In this document: positions 22,501-34,200 of the stretch, piece by piece
Position numbering within the stretch: position 1 is the stretch's first letter
How the letters are laid out: each line of letters begins with the position of its first letter
Origin: Pohlia nutans
Lineage: Eukaryota > Streptophyta > Bryopsida > Bryales > Mniaceae
Assembly: GCA_022496805.1 (NCBI GenBank)
Contig: CM040085.1
Span: 41,941,811 to 42,005,810, forward strand
Length of the DNA stretch: 64,000 nt
Direction of reading: 5' to 3'
Notes under the pieces: model-generated
What the model was told of the DNA's origin: nothing
The model's input: only the letters and a program-made list of their open reading frames with translations
Databases searched by the model: none
Program-made: the position numbers and the translations under genes

Positions 22501-22765
22501 TTATTGTATGTTTAACGTAATTGTTATTGTATGTGTGTACATGCATGCATAAAACATCGCAAAAAGACTTGCCAAATTTGTGACAATGTCTCATGATTGT
22601 GGGCTTCTGTTTGGGCAGATTCCCACCACATTACGAGAGGAAAAGGAATTCAATCCTTTCCTGAGGCCTTTCAGTGCCGAATTGAGAAAATCTCTGAAGG
22701 TGGCAGCAACTGCAAGTGACATTGATGCCTTTGCTGCAGTTCGTGCAGCCAAGGACCGAGCATAA
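19531..22765 (+). CDS. GLX2: Glyoxalase II (hydroxyacylglutathione hydrolase), organelle type
   Basis: Seven exons join in frame: 19531-19635, 20043-20246, 20650-20773, 21384-21484, 21633-21707, 22228-22326 and 22619-22765, giving 284 residues. All introns are GT..AG. The metal-binding motif is [10 protein letters not shown]. Later metal ligands and substrate residues appear in [29 protein letters not shown] and [15 protein letters not shown]. The C-terminal helical domain ends in RAAKDRA. It hydrolyses S-lactoylglutathione to lactate and glutathione, completing methylglyoxal detoxification. Exon 1 encodes [19 protein letters not shown] and further Ser/Arg-rich residues before [14 protein letters not shown], which looks like a mitochondrial presequence; cytosolic isoforms lack it. 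Introns 1 and 3 each carry a GGATTCATGG repeat. Introns 2 and 6 carry related MITEs. Confidence 0.93.
19678..19880 (+). repeat. GGATTCATGG repeat, copy 2 (GLX2 intron 1)
   Basis: Reads AAGGATTCATAG, CAATTGATCATATTGTGA, GGGACCAAACTTTATATCAC, CATTGCATGTGTTGGTC and GGAAGTCC, ending CACAGTTGACGCTTA. That tail resembles the GTGGACGCTTAGGGG tip of the TTAA MITEs. Confidence 0.8.
20465..20604 (-). mobile_element. MITE family 3, partial copy (GLX2 intron 2)
   Basis: Starts TCACAAAGTTAGCAAATCACG and contains ATACGATAAACGCACATCC and GTATGTTGAACGTAAT. These match, in inverted order, the element at 22388-22583. The right-hand TIR is not found, so the copy is truncated. Confidence 0.6.
20826..21010 (+). 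repeat. GGATTCATGG repeat, copy 3 (GLX2 intron 3)
   Basis: The best-preserved copy: AAGGATTCATGGTTTTAAAA, CATATTGTGAAAAATATAAT, ATATCACCGGAATCACT, AAAAGGAAGTCCGCAT and GGACCTACTCAAAACTG. Confidence 0.85.
21840..21945. repeat. Repeat shared with 43985-44070 (GLX2 intron 5)
   Basis: AAAGGAATCCATATTCTTTT then GTGCACAATTTTGAGCTCA parallels AAAGGAATTCAAATTCTTTT and GTGCGCAATCTTGAGCTCA at 44015-44055. A diverged inverted relative may occur near 20335-20420. Type unknown. Confidence 0.5.
22388..22583. mobile_element. MITE family 3, complete copy (GLX2 intron 6)
   Basis: Ends TCACAATGTTGGCAAGTC (followed by ACGTTTTTGCGATGTT) and, inverted, TCACAAATTTGGCAAGTC (followed by TTTTTGCGATGTT). The TIRs are about 30 bp with few mismatches around a 196 bp element full of CGTATGTT-type repeats. 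The superfamily is unassigned. Confidence 0.75.
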
Positions 22766-24303
22766 GCAAAGTTCATCACTTTGTTTGCCGGCATTTACTC
22801 CAGAGCATTTTGTGTACAGCATTTTCCTCCCAGTTGGAGAATATCCGATTTACTGGTGATCATAGTCTTATTACATGTGTGTACTGCACTGTTCCGACAG
22901 CCATTCCGGCAGTAACTTACTGGACATGATGTTGGAATTTATTATTTGGTGCATTGAGTAAATCATTTATTTCTACATCATCTCTTGTAGCATGTTTATC
23001 ATCCATTTGTATGTGGGTTTGCATCTCCTGCATCAATGGTCCTTTGTCTGGTGGGCATTGAATTAAGGGTGGGTTGAATAGATACTTTATTCACGGCGGC
23101 CTTTGAAAGTGCACTAGAGTTCTTATTGTGGGCTTGCATCTGGCAAGAAGAAAATGATTTACAATTAGATGACTTTTACAAGTGGGCAAAAAACAAATAT
23201 ATGTTCAAAATTTCAAAATTTTGACAAATTTGTTCACTTCAATTAACTAAAAATTAATTATTTTTAATTAAAAAAATATCCACACCTGAATGACATGAAA
23301 TACTTTAATTCAAGTCCAAATTTTTAATTGAATAAATTATTTTTCATGTTTTTATTCTGTGGAAAAAATTGCCAAAAATCAGCATTTGTAGGCATTGTAG
23401 TACAAAACGAATAATTTTTTTAATCCATCAAATTAATCATTTCAAACAACACATATTTAGATGTACTTCTTATCAAAAATTGGTACCAAAATGACATCAT
23501 TGGATATTTTAAACAAATGTTTGGATTTTTTTAAGTAGTTGGGACAAATTCTGATTTTTGTACAAAAAGTCTCTTTTAAAATCTTTAAAACTCTTCAATT
23601 TTTATGTGAATTTTTTTTTGTGCTTCATAAGTGTAGGAAATAAAAACTACATCCGGTCGATTCATTTTTTATTTTGTTTTACAACAATGCCCAAGTGGTG
23701 CCCAATTCCACAGTCACATGCACAAGTATTTTTGCCCAATTCCACACATGCGCAATGATTTTGCCTAGGGAGCGCCACCTTTTCTACTAGTGCAAGTTTC
23801 CATAATGATAAAGATAGGTAGTTATTGATGGGCCATGAATGATGATGAGGAATATGCTTAACATTCTTCTCAAGGCCAAAGCAGAGGTAGCACTAGCTAT
23901 TGAACATAACGAGTGTATTGGTTTAGGATAAAAGGACAGCTCTATAACCGCTGAGAAAACTGTGGAAGTAGATGTATTAACTTGTGAGTTCAATTTGGAG
24001 CGGAAATGTATTAAATAACCGATGAGCCGCGGTAGCGGCGAGTAGGTTATCATACATAACCAGTTGTTCGCTTTCCAATCACAACCCGTGAGCTTCATGA
24101 TCCAAGGGCAATCGTAGGATGCAAGTTGAAAGGAGTGAAGGTTATGAGTTCCAACTTGTAATGGCGATAGTCACGGGTTGCCAATGGAATGGAGCCACGT
24201 TAGCATTGAAAAGTCAACAACCGGTTGTGGAAGTAGAGTTGACTTTATTAGGTGAGTCCAACGTCAATTTCAGAGTCAAAGGAGGGTTGACTTTTGATTG
24301 TTC
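22766..24303. other. Intergenic between GLX2 and the Mutator-like element
   Basis: Includes the presumed GLX2 3' UTR. A CTTTATTCACG repeat copy lies at 23033-23130 (CAATGGTCCTTTGTCTGGTG then ACTTTATTCACGGCGGCC). Beyond it the sequence is AT-rich with no supported gene. Confidence 0.4.
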
Positions 24304-24312
24304 AACAAATAA

Positions 24313-24650
24313 CCCCGTCTCTATATCCCCCGGTGGTCTTAAATGCGCTGTCCCGGACTAGGGTTGGCAGCGCGAGACGCGCGAGACGGGCCCCACGGGG
24401 TCCCACGCTGCCAAGAGCCTCATCTTTTCCTTCCGAGCCTGATCTTTTTCCTGCCGTCTCCGGTTCTTTTCCTTTCCTTCCTGCCTCGCTCTCACGCGGG
24501 TCCCGCTGCCACGTCGGCAGTCTCGCCAGCCCCTCTCACGGTTTTGCCACGTCGGCAGTCTCGTGCCGGCTCGCCAGTCTCGCGCAAGGCCCATGCCATT
24601 CTCGCGATGCCATGCCAGATCTAGATCCATTCCATGCCATTCCATGGGGG
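24313..24650 (+). repeat. Left terminal inverted repeat of the MULE
   Basis: Reads inward CCCCGTCTCTATATCCCCC, then GCGCTGTCCCGGA, GCGAGACGCGCGAGACGGG, CCACGTCGGCAGTCTCG (twice) and CCATTCCATGCCATTCCATG. It aligns with the inverted right end throughout. Confidence 0.92.
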
Positions 24651-26929
24651 GGTTTGGTTATGGTGATTTTTGCCGCCGGTTTTAGGGATTAGGGTTTAGG
24701 GTATGTCGAGACGAGAGTCGCTTGCAACAATTTTGCGCTGTGGTCTAGGTTGCAAGATCCCCGAGACTGAATTCGCAGTGTTGACATGGATTCCGTGGTT
24801 GTACCCGTTGGCAAAGAAGCCGACGAGCTTGACACGTCTAAGATTGGTTTATACGAACGACAGTTCATTTTGCGGAATCGTATCCCACTACAGCTCATTC
24901 GAGACCAGGTGCAGAAATGTCCCGATGGTCCTTTCACGCACAAGGATCTGAAGTGGGAATTTAGGGGGGTTAAGGGTGGCGCCGGCGTAGCCTACATCCC
25001 GTGGCACAAATACGAGGATTTTGTCTTGGGCGAGTCCTCGAAGCGGTCGGATGTGCAGACAAAGTTCAACACGCGCGAGACTAAGCGCTACAAAGGGTCC
25101 CACCCGCGACTTGACACTCCACTAGTTTCCATCAGGTGTACAAATCCTTCCCCAACGGTTTATTCCCACACAGCTATGTTCGTTTAGGGTCTCGCTCATC
25201 TCTCTTGTTGTATTTGTTTTCACGTAGGCTGGAGTGCGAGTTTGGGCCTCAGGACAAGTCTGGGGAAGTTCTGGAAGTCACTGAAGACATGATGACGCAA
25301 CCACAGAAGTACACGAAGAAAGGAAAAAACGTCCCAAATGGTCGCGGTCGCAGCAAACCAAGACTGACAGCGGCTATGAAGGGGGGGTCTCGGAAACGGG
25401 GCTGCAGGTGTGCTATTTATGTCAGGCAGGTGTATTACCTCCGAGATGTTGCACAAATTGTCTTTCAACATCCGCGGCACACGAATGCCGAAGGATTAAT
25501 TGTTCACGGCATCGTAAAGGAGGGCGAGAGGTCTCGGTTCACATCCCAATTGTCTCCTAAAACTAGGGCATTCGTTGAAGAGAATCTTCGTCTCGGCGTT
25601 CCAATCTCCAAGATTAAGAGCATGCACGTAGAACTCGTCCTGAGGCTAAGGGCTCAAGGCGCACCCGCGTCTCGGGATCATTTCATGAAGGACTAGGACA
25701 TCCGCAACGTAGCTGTGAAGGTCAGCCAAGCTGTTTACCAAAAACACGAGAATGATGCTGAATCCGTTCGCATGTGGGTTCAAGCTAATCGAAACATAGT
25801 ATTCTATTACCAGGAACTCAACTCCGGTACAGTCTCGGGATCTCTAAGCGGAGATAACATGCCCTTTGTTATAGGTATCCAAACGGACTTCATGTTCCGA
25901 ATGATGATCGAGCACGGTCACAAGAGTGCTGTCTCGATTGATGCCACATTCGGAACAAATGATAAAAAGGTATTGTACACAATGTCAATCTCGAACGTCA
26001 GTTCTACATCCTACATGAATGGGTAATCGAGAATGTAGAAAAAGCCATACATAATTGTTATGGACTATAACAGGTCGTAATTGATGTGGACATCTACTGT
26101 GAACATTTCCCGAGATACTGAGGTGCTGATATTTGGAATGTCGCAGTTTCCCCTTTACACTATGATGATCTTCGACAAATGGCAAAATGGATGTCCCGGA
26201 GCTTACGTGGTGACGTCTCGTAGTAAGCAATTGGACCTAGGTCCGTGGATGTTAGCGTTGAAGACTAAAATGACTGCAACTCTTCCTGAGTGGCGTCCAA
26301 ATGCTTTCATTGTTGATGATGCCCAGGCCGAGATCAACGCGCTCCGGTATGATTTTCTATCATCTTCATTTGCTGTCTCGGTTGATCACTTATATGTTAG
26401 AGGTTTTCAAGGTCTCACTCGCGGGCTTTCCGAGATGCAGGGAGATCTGGCCGAACTGTCTCGTGTTCCTTTGCCTATGGCACGTCCGCAGGGCATGGCA
26501 GAAGAACGCATGCTCCAAGATCAAAGGGATGGTTACGCGTGCATGGGCACTTCGAGAGTTGGGGAACACATGTACCTCTCGGAATCACCAAGAAGAGATC
26601 TGACATTGTTAGAATGGGCGAGACAGAGATTCACCATGATCAGCACCAAGGTTACAGGAGCCACTGCATTTTGGGACTATGTGGACAAGACATGGATGAA
26701 GAAACTCGATATGTGGGTGACGGGCAATCGAAACATCCCACACGCCGGCCAGGACACTAACGCGGTATGAGCACTTTGACCGTTGCCGGTCAAAACGTCA
26801 TATGTCCGGCCGAGGGTGGGTGTACACAAATTTTCCAAGCAATGGACTCCTAATTGTCTAGGCAAATACGTGGGAAAATCCTAAACCCAAACGGCAAAAA
26901 ACTAAATAAATTGGTCAAAATGGGGGGTG

Positions 26930-27260
26930 TGTATGAAAATTACAGCATACACACAAGATTCAAATAATCAATAGTACACACAAATTAGACTCCCAAGCCT
27001 TCACCTATTACCCTAGATACCAAGTATCATTAAATTGGGTAAAATTGGTGAATAAACCCTTCCAATTAGGGTTTTTGGACTCGTGCAAGAAAATTACAGC
27101 GCACACCAAATGCTCAAATGAGGCAATAACAAACACTAATTTAGACTCACAAGTATTCACCAATCACCCTAGGTACCACGTACCATTAAATTGGGTTGAA
27201 TTAGCAAATAAACCCTTCTAATTAGGGTTTTGGGACTTGTGCACGAAAATTACAGCACAT
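26930..27260. repeat. Two and a half tandem units of about 158 bp with AATTAGGGTTT
   Basis: Each unit has GAAAATTACAGC.CA, AATTAGACTC, TTCACC.AT.ACCCTAG, CATTAAATTGGGT and AATTAGGGTTTT. Units start near 26935, 27092 and 27247; the third is truncated. They may be the terminal repeats of the inserted element. Confidence 0.7.
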
Positions 27261-28989
27261 TTGCAAAAGGCCTCACGGGCATCAAAATCCCACGATGGGG
27301 AGTTTCTTTGATCCCTAAGCCACACAAAAATACCCTAACCTTTATAAGCACCTTGCACTTAAAACAACACAATACAAAATAATTTAGGGTTTTTGGGGAG
27401 AATTTGGGCAGCGCTTCCGCGTCGTGCCCAAAAACCCTAAGTTTTAACCCTAATTTGCAACCAAATAACTAATTGGCCCGGTGAAAATTGGACAGCGCTT
27501 CCGCGCTATACCCTTCACCGGACCAAATTCAAACCACACACACCAATGGGATTTACAAAGAACCAAACATCACACTTGACAACAATTTGGATAAAAAACA
27601 TGAATACACGCAAAAGTCTTGGCAATTACAATTACCTAATTGAAATTAAGGGGTTCCTATGTCCTTCTAGTTATCCTAAAACCTAAGATTCAAACCAAAA
27701 ACTCAAAAAGGAGGGACAATTAATGAAGGGGAAGGCTCCCTCCGTATTGTCACCCTGTCTTCCCTCCCTTATATCACACGGGGAGGGAGACAGGGGCTTG
27801 ATCGTCGTCTCCTCCTCTGTCGATGTTGCCCCGCTGAATCCCGTCGCTCTTGCTGCCGTCTACTGCCGATGCGCAGCCTTCACGCTGCCTTCCCGATCTC
27901 CTTGCAGGCTGTTGATACTCCAATCACCTTGGTGATCTTCCAATTCGCCGCTCTCTGGTTGCTGTGCCGCTGCCGCTGGTGCTGTTGGACGTCTTGCTGC
28001 CTTGTCTGGAATTCCGGCGTTGTCTCTGCTGCTGGAGCGTCGAATCCGCCCTGACTCAATTCGCTGCTGAGCCCGTGAATCTCGCCCTGATGCCGACTGC
28101 CTTGGATTCCTGCTCTTCAATCGCGACCCCAGCCTTGAGTTCGTCGTTGCGGCGCCTAAATTCCGCCTCGCTGCAGTTCGTGGTCGTCCTGTTCGTAACT
28201 CAGCCGCTGCAGGCTCCTCCGGTCTTGCTGTCGTCTTCCACGTCGTTGCTGCTTTGATCACGACCTCGTCGCCTTCGCCGTGAATTGCGCTGCTCCCCAG
28301 CCTGGTCGTACTCTGCCTTGATCGCGGCCCTTGCCTGGCTCTCCTCTCCGGAGCTGATCCTCGGCGTCGTGACCTCCAGCGAAGCTCCGCCCTCGTCGCC
28401 GGTACTTGCTGCAATGCACCCCGTCACCGGCAGCCTTCACACCCCGCCACCAGCTTGCCGCAATCTTACTCGTCGGAGCTTCTGTCACAGCTTGGTGAAC
28501 CCTGTCGATGCTGCAGGGCTCAAGTGCTGTATTCTGGATTCCCAGCAATCGCTCAACCTGCCTACAGCAATCACAACCACGTACCAAGCTCCTTCCTGGT
28601 TTTCTATAATTTTCTCCTCTAATTCTTACAAATTCTTCCTACCAAAATTAATATATTTTTCACTGATTTTCCTCCTAGCAACACATACACACACGCTAGA
28701 AGATCTCCCTTCAATTCTTCTTCAATCCTCAACTCAAAAACCCAAGACACAAAATTCTAGATCCAGATCTAACGAGCATCTCTCTCCAAACTCTCTAACC
28801 GCGCACACAAAACTAACTGCTGCCAAAAACATCGACAGGGTGGGATTCAACCTCCCACCCAAAAAGCTACATCCATCCACCAAGCAAATTCATCCACTAA
28901 TTTGCATCCATGGAGCCCTAGCTCCATCACACACTAAAACTCCCTCTTAACCGGGAGTCCAAATTTCCCTATTTACTCACAAGGGAAAC

Positions 28990-29640
28990 CCTAAGCCAAT
29001 AAGCCCCAATAGGTCCAAATAACACCCTAGATTATTCAACTAAAATAATGGAATGAAATAATAGACTAAAACGATAGGATAACCAATAAGCTAAAAGAAT
29101 AATATAAGTAAAAGGCCAAATGAAAGACTAAAATAATGAATCAAAGAATAAACTAAAGAAATCGGCTAAAAAAGATAGAATAAATAGTAGGCTAGATTAA
29201 TAGAATAAGTAATAGGATAAAAGGATAGACTAAATCGTAAGCTAAAAGGATAGAATAAATAATAGGCTAAAATAATAGAATAAATAATCGGCTAAAAAGA
29301 TAGCATAAAAGGATAGGACAGAATAATAGAATAAAACAATAGACCAAGGAATAGATAAACGAATGGGTTAAAAGGATAACTCGAATAATAAACTAAAATA
29401 GCGAACTAAATAGTACGCTAAATCCTATACGAAAATAATAGACCGAAGTAATGAGCTAAAACAATAGACTAAAATAATAGGCGAAATAAAAGACTAAACT
29501 AATAATCCCAAAGAATAGAACGAAATAAACTAATGGACTAATCAATTAGCCTAAGGCATGGATTAGAACAATAGGCCCCAATAATAGATTCAAACAATAG
29601 AATAAAATACTAGGGCAAATGGCTCCAACGCCCAAAAACC
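28990..29640. repeat. AT-rich repeat, period about 11-13 bp
   Basis: AATAATAGACTAAA, AAGGATAGAATAA and ATAGGCTAAA variants alternate for about 650 bp. The phasing is irregular, with no coding potential. Confidence 0.65.
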
Positions 29641-30750
29641 CACGGTTAAATAGTTAGGAATAAATAAATACCCAAAATTACCTAAACAAAAGGGAATCCT
29701 AAAATTGGGCAATCAAAACCAAATCAAATGCACACAAAACCGGGAATTAGTCTAATCGGTTAAAATGTCCCGGTTAGAACAATATAAAATACAAAATACA
29801 TCAAAATCATAGCGGTAACGGTTTACCACTAAAGTGGACCGTCTCGACGGTTCACACGCGGCTGTCGAATCCTACCATAGTAACATGAAGGCCGTCCTCA
29901 AAGCGTCTCGGGGAAGGCTTGTGGGAAGACGCGTGGACTGGCTAATTCACGAGCTAACCAATGATGTCATAAATCGATACGAGTTTAATCAGTACATGAA
30001 GGAGAACGACTTCGAGGGCAATCGGAAGAGGGAAAGGGTAGTCATTAATTCTCTTTTGCAGGCGCGCAAAATTCCTGATCATTGCGTCACGCTTCCCACC
30101 GAAGCTGGAGAACCTGCCTACGTGACATCCAACAAGCGCCCCCGTCTACGTTACGCTGTGCACAATCCCGAGACAGAGTGGGGGTGCTGTGAATGCCCTC
30201 ACTCAATGAAGGGCAATCTATGCAAACACCATCTCAAAGGCTGAGGATGACGCGTCCGGACCTCGCAGAAGGTGGCATCGTCAAGGTGTGCGGAACTCTG
30301 TATGGGACGTCTCGCGGAGGTATCTCGCAACTTGTGTAGTTCCCGGAGCTCCCCGAATGCGAGGAACTACCATGTGAGAGCGACCGAGATAGAGCCCCCG
30401 GTACTCTCCGCTCTGATACCGAGACTGAAGAAGACGCTCCACCATCACCTGAGGCCGTGGACGATGACAGGCGTCTCACTGAGAGCATTGACCGTCTCGC
30501 GGCTTCCATCTGCGACAGGGCTTTAAAGCACCGTATCATCAAGAGGCACCTGGAGGCAGAGCTCCGCGCTATGGATGCGAGACACGCTGCTATGGAACTA
30601 CAAATTTCGTCTGGAGTACTACATCCCTCGCTTAGAGAGGCGACGCCCTTCGTCCGTAACGACGTAAATGGTAGTAATACTCTTTGTCGGCACCGAGACT
30701 TCTTGAGTAGTTGCTTCAGATTGTCCAGAAATACGAGACAGAAGATGTAG

Positions 30751-31264
30751 GGTGTGTTATGTTCATCGCCCCGGATAGAGGACTCCGAGACGGTGTATGG
30801 TATAGTGTGTTTGGGTAATTCCTTCAGAGATGTACTGTGTTCGAAGTCTTGTAATTCGGAAATGAATCCTGACAGTCTCGGAATATTTATGTTGGAACAG
30901 ACGATGTTCCAATGAGAACTAGAAAGATGGGAAGTCTCGGTTTAGGTAAAGTTCAGTCATATACACATTGGTGGGACAATGCACATATTGTATGGGAAAT
31001 TGTTGTTTGAAATATTAACGACTTTATTATACAATGAAGAGTATTACAGTCTCGGACTTCAATTCACAAGGCTATATCAATGAGAAGTTTGTATTTGTAA
31101 TGGAGACTGTCTCGGAACATGACGTATTATGTACACATTTTACAGTGGAAATTGTACATCTATAACAAAAAAACTACTTCACTCGCACACATGTACATAT
31201 CGCAAAGAAAACTATATGTACTTGCGTCCCTAAGACACTATACCCTACATCAAAATTGTCAATT
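30751..31264. other. Spacer between the two convergent MULE genes
   Basis: Non-coding, AT-richer sequence that still carries five copies of GTCTCGG or CCGAGAC in 514 bp. Probably holds both 3' UTRs. Confidence 0.5.
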
Positions 31265-34200
31265 TCATCCGCTCCGAGCCGGCTCGAATTTGGCCAACAT
31301 CACCCGCAGCTTTTGCTGATTGTCCCGTCTCGCCTTCTTCTGCGCCTCCACTCTTGCTTTGGTCTCGTGCGCTTCCTCCACCGCTGGAAACGAAGGGGCG
31401 TTGATGCTGACGTCTTTAATGGCTCGCACCGGACCCATTACATCATCCAAACCGTATATCGTTACACCGCCCTCCTGTCTCGACCAACTAGGCCGCTCTA
31501 TGTCGCAGTATGCTAGTTGGTTTTGGGTGAAATCCTTTGAGAACTTGGGCTTGGGGTACCTGTTATCTGGTCGTGCTGTCTCGTAGTATATCAACTGCAG
31601 CAGCCAACGAGCACATATGTGTCCATCCCACTCTACGAACTTCAACCGGGTCACGTCAGAACTTTTGAAAGCCACAGGGTCTCGCAATTCAAGACCCCGG
31701 TAATGCAAGTACTGCCAGAACATAACTAGCATCGTGTACCCGCATTCCCAACTCCCTTTCTGACTTGGACCCTCCACCACCTCCCATTTTCGCGCCACAA
31801 GACGGACCCATTCCTCTGAACCTGGCCGATACCCTCTCACAATACCCCAAGCGGCGTGGACGAGCATGACGAAGTCGTCGACAGCCGCGTTGTTGTGCAG
31901 TCTCATCTCGGTCCCCATCAAGTACGTCTTCGCCTCCTCTACTATCACGAGAGTCCAGTGGTCCTTATCCATGTAGGGGACGACAATGGTGTCTTCTCTA
32001 CCACCAGACCCTTGGAGCCACCGCATACCCATGTCACCGAGCCACTCCCAACTGTCTCCCGCATCATTCAAGTAGAACGGCAGCAGCGAGAAAAATTGGG
32101 TGCTTGAGACGTGAATCCTGTCTCGGATTTCGTCTGGTGTTCGGAGGACCACAGAGCGGAGTGCGAGCTCCACAAAGTGGTTCCATATCTTTGTCTCGGG
32201 CTTGAGGATACAATCCCATTCTTCCGTTCTCATGGGAACAAGTACTTGGCGACGGATGTCTCCAGAGAAGTACACGGCATCGTCTCCTAGCTGCACCTCG
32301 TCCTCTAGTACCCCGCTTTGCACATCCCTGTGTTCCGAGACAGCTACTGTTAGAATGGACAACGAAATTCAAAGCATGCAATATTTCAAACACAATGAAA
32401 CTAAAAGTTAATTCAGTAATTGCGAGACTGGATATGATCTAAGTCACCTTAACGAGTTAAAGTGGTGGGGGAACTGAAGGAGGTTGTTTATGACTTCCCA
32501 CGACCACGTCCGAACTTGGTACGCGAACTCCCGAACAAAACTAGCAGGCTTGTTGCAGCTGTCTCGGAATGGAGTCATGGGGTCCATGAATTCAAAACCC
32601 ATTGATGCGCCCCCTCCAAGTTCTTGTTCGGGTGAACAAAGCTCCCAACCTCCATCTGGTAAATCCTTGGAATTTTGTCTCTCGCGGGACCTGTCCCTCG
32701 TGTGGTCACCTCCAAGGTAGTCTCGCTAGTGGACCCCATTTCTTTGTCTGCTGGGGTGTCCACCTTCATCTCCACCTCCGGCGCTGGGGGTTCTGCTTTC
32801 ACGTCCACATCCGGAATGGGTGGTTCTGCATTTACCGCTGCTGGTTGGACATGTGGGGCTTCTACTGTTGGAGGGGTCTTGGAGTCCGTCTCAGGTTGTC
32901 CGCGCTTTGTTGGTCATTCGCACAGATTCCATCTCCTCCTTCCCACGAGGTGTAACGCCCTAGCCACAGATGCGGTACTGACAAATTCTCTTTCTCCAGA
33001 CATGTCATGTTTTCCTGCAGCTGCAAACCAAGTAACGAACTTAGTACGGCAGAACATCGGCCAACATCAGGAATCCGAGACAGCACATATGTTGTCAACC
33101 CGCATGAGTGTAAACCAATAGAGGTAGGAATAGAACTTACTGAAATGAAGGGGCAAAAATCGGAGATCCAGATCCTCCCGTCGTGCAAGACAGTCTCGGA
33201 CCTGATTTGCTGGACCCCGAACCCACACGTCCTCCTTCGACCTAGAACACCACATCCCTTCAAAGGATCTCGGATGCGAGAAAGCGTAGTCCTCTACACC
33301 TCGAGCTTGTGTGGATTCGGTCCACGTCAGAAGTTCTCCCCAGTTTCCGTCTCGCACAGCATTCAGTGCGGCTATTGTTGCCTCCGGTGAGAAGCTTCCC
33401 CACCGAGACTCTGGTGGTAATCCAAAAATGACTCCCCCAACACCGACGAGCATTGCAGACGCGTTCTCAAGACGCGCAGTGTCCTTTGCCCACCTTTCGA
33501 GCGTCTCGCGGTTCGCTCCTGTGCAGGGATCGAAGTACCCGTAATCCCTTTTGAGCATGATAGAGTGAAGGCGAAGGAGACGGGCCTCGTTGGGGACCTC
33601 CCTGACAGGTGTCCTTATACTCAAAGCAGCCATAACCGTCTTCGCCTCCTCCATGGTGTGAGTCCACGGCAGGGGTGGCATCCTCCGAGACAGAAAACGA
33701 TTACTCGTGCACAGATGAAAGAATGGATGCCAGCCCCATACGCATCTCTCCAGCTCCACAGCCTTCTCCTCATCCCACTGCCTTAGCTTCTCCCACACCC
33801 ACTCTATCCTCTGTTGACGTACTCGCTCCTTCATGTCTGCCTGTCTCGCCTCGAACTCCTCGCATAAAGACAGGTTCTCGAAATACTTGTACGTCTCCGT
33901 GCAGTGTTTGGGGGTCTCGCTGTCCTTCGCATCCCCGCCCTCAAGCCAACTGATGGTCTAGTTAACCTTATCTTGGTCATCAGCTGTGAACATGTCCCGA
34001 TGCTGCAGTATAGGAGCAATGGTAAGCACATAAACACAAACCAAACGAAAAACATAAACCTAAACCAAACGACGATAACGAGGCAACAGGCATATGTATT
34101 ACCTTGCGTCTAAGCTGCGAGAATTTTCCATCGGCCAAACATACAGCACTCTCAACAGCCTCCCCAGTCTTGAAGGCGGACATATTCTCCACCATTTCAG

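Larger units (their letters stand above)
26765..29855. mobile_element. Insertion of about 3.1 kb splitting the MULE transposase
   Basis: The conserved peptide HAGQDTNA/AVESYHSN is separated here. ACGCG flanks both sides (26760-26764 and 29856-29860), consistent with a 5-bp target duplication. The segment has no GTCTCG/CGAGAC apart from one copy 15-20 nt inside the right edge (29840-29845), whereas the surrounding MULE has many. A spliced intron is less likely, because the only nearby acceptor (AAAG before TGGACC) gives the wrong phase. The interior holds tandem repeats (26930-27260), a GC-rich low-complexity block (27730-28520) and a short-period AT repeat (28990-29640). No reverse transcriptase or transposase was seen. 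The true right border could be up to about 25 bp earlier. Confidence 0.55.
24786..30750 (+). pseudogene. MULE transposase, interrupted
   Basis: Introns with clean in-frame junctions are 25136-25227, about 25970-26148 and 26347-26440. After splicing, the MULE DDE core is visible: SVSIDATFGTNDKKFPLYTM, VITS-like YVVTSRSKQ, then NAFIVDDAQAEINALR and VFLCLWHVRRAWQKN. NIPHAGQDTNA continues, after an insertion, as AVESYHSNMKAV. A SWIM zinc finger follows (CCECPHSMKGNLCKH near 30184-30230), then a C-terminal region with RPDLAEGGIVKVCGT. Lesions are an in-frame TAG at 25694-25696 (FMKD*DIRN), a frame change between about 26540 and 26600, the insertion at 26765-29855, a one-base shift after CKHHLK near 30240, and a TAG at 30337-30339 with the frame open again to 30750. 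The protein would bind the TIRs and catalyse transposition. This copy cannot encode it. Confidence 0.85.

Noticed and set aside
27860..28414. 184-codon minus-strand frame inside the 3 kb insertion
   Set aside because: Low-complexity Arg/Ala/Ser-rich with no motif. It lies in a GC-rich CTGC-biased block where open frames arise by chance on several strands.
26765..29855. LTR retrotransposon
   Set aside because: The borders lack TG..CA ends, and no polymerase, integrase or primer-binding site was recognised, although the flank repeat is 5 bp.
33980..34102. Extension of the Ulp1 exon 1 frame to the stop at 33980
   Set aside because: A strong donor (AAG then GTAATA) follows LRRK, and the frame beyond it is hydrophobic and unlike the rest. 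I read it as intron.
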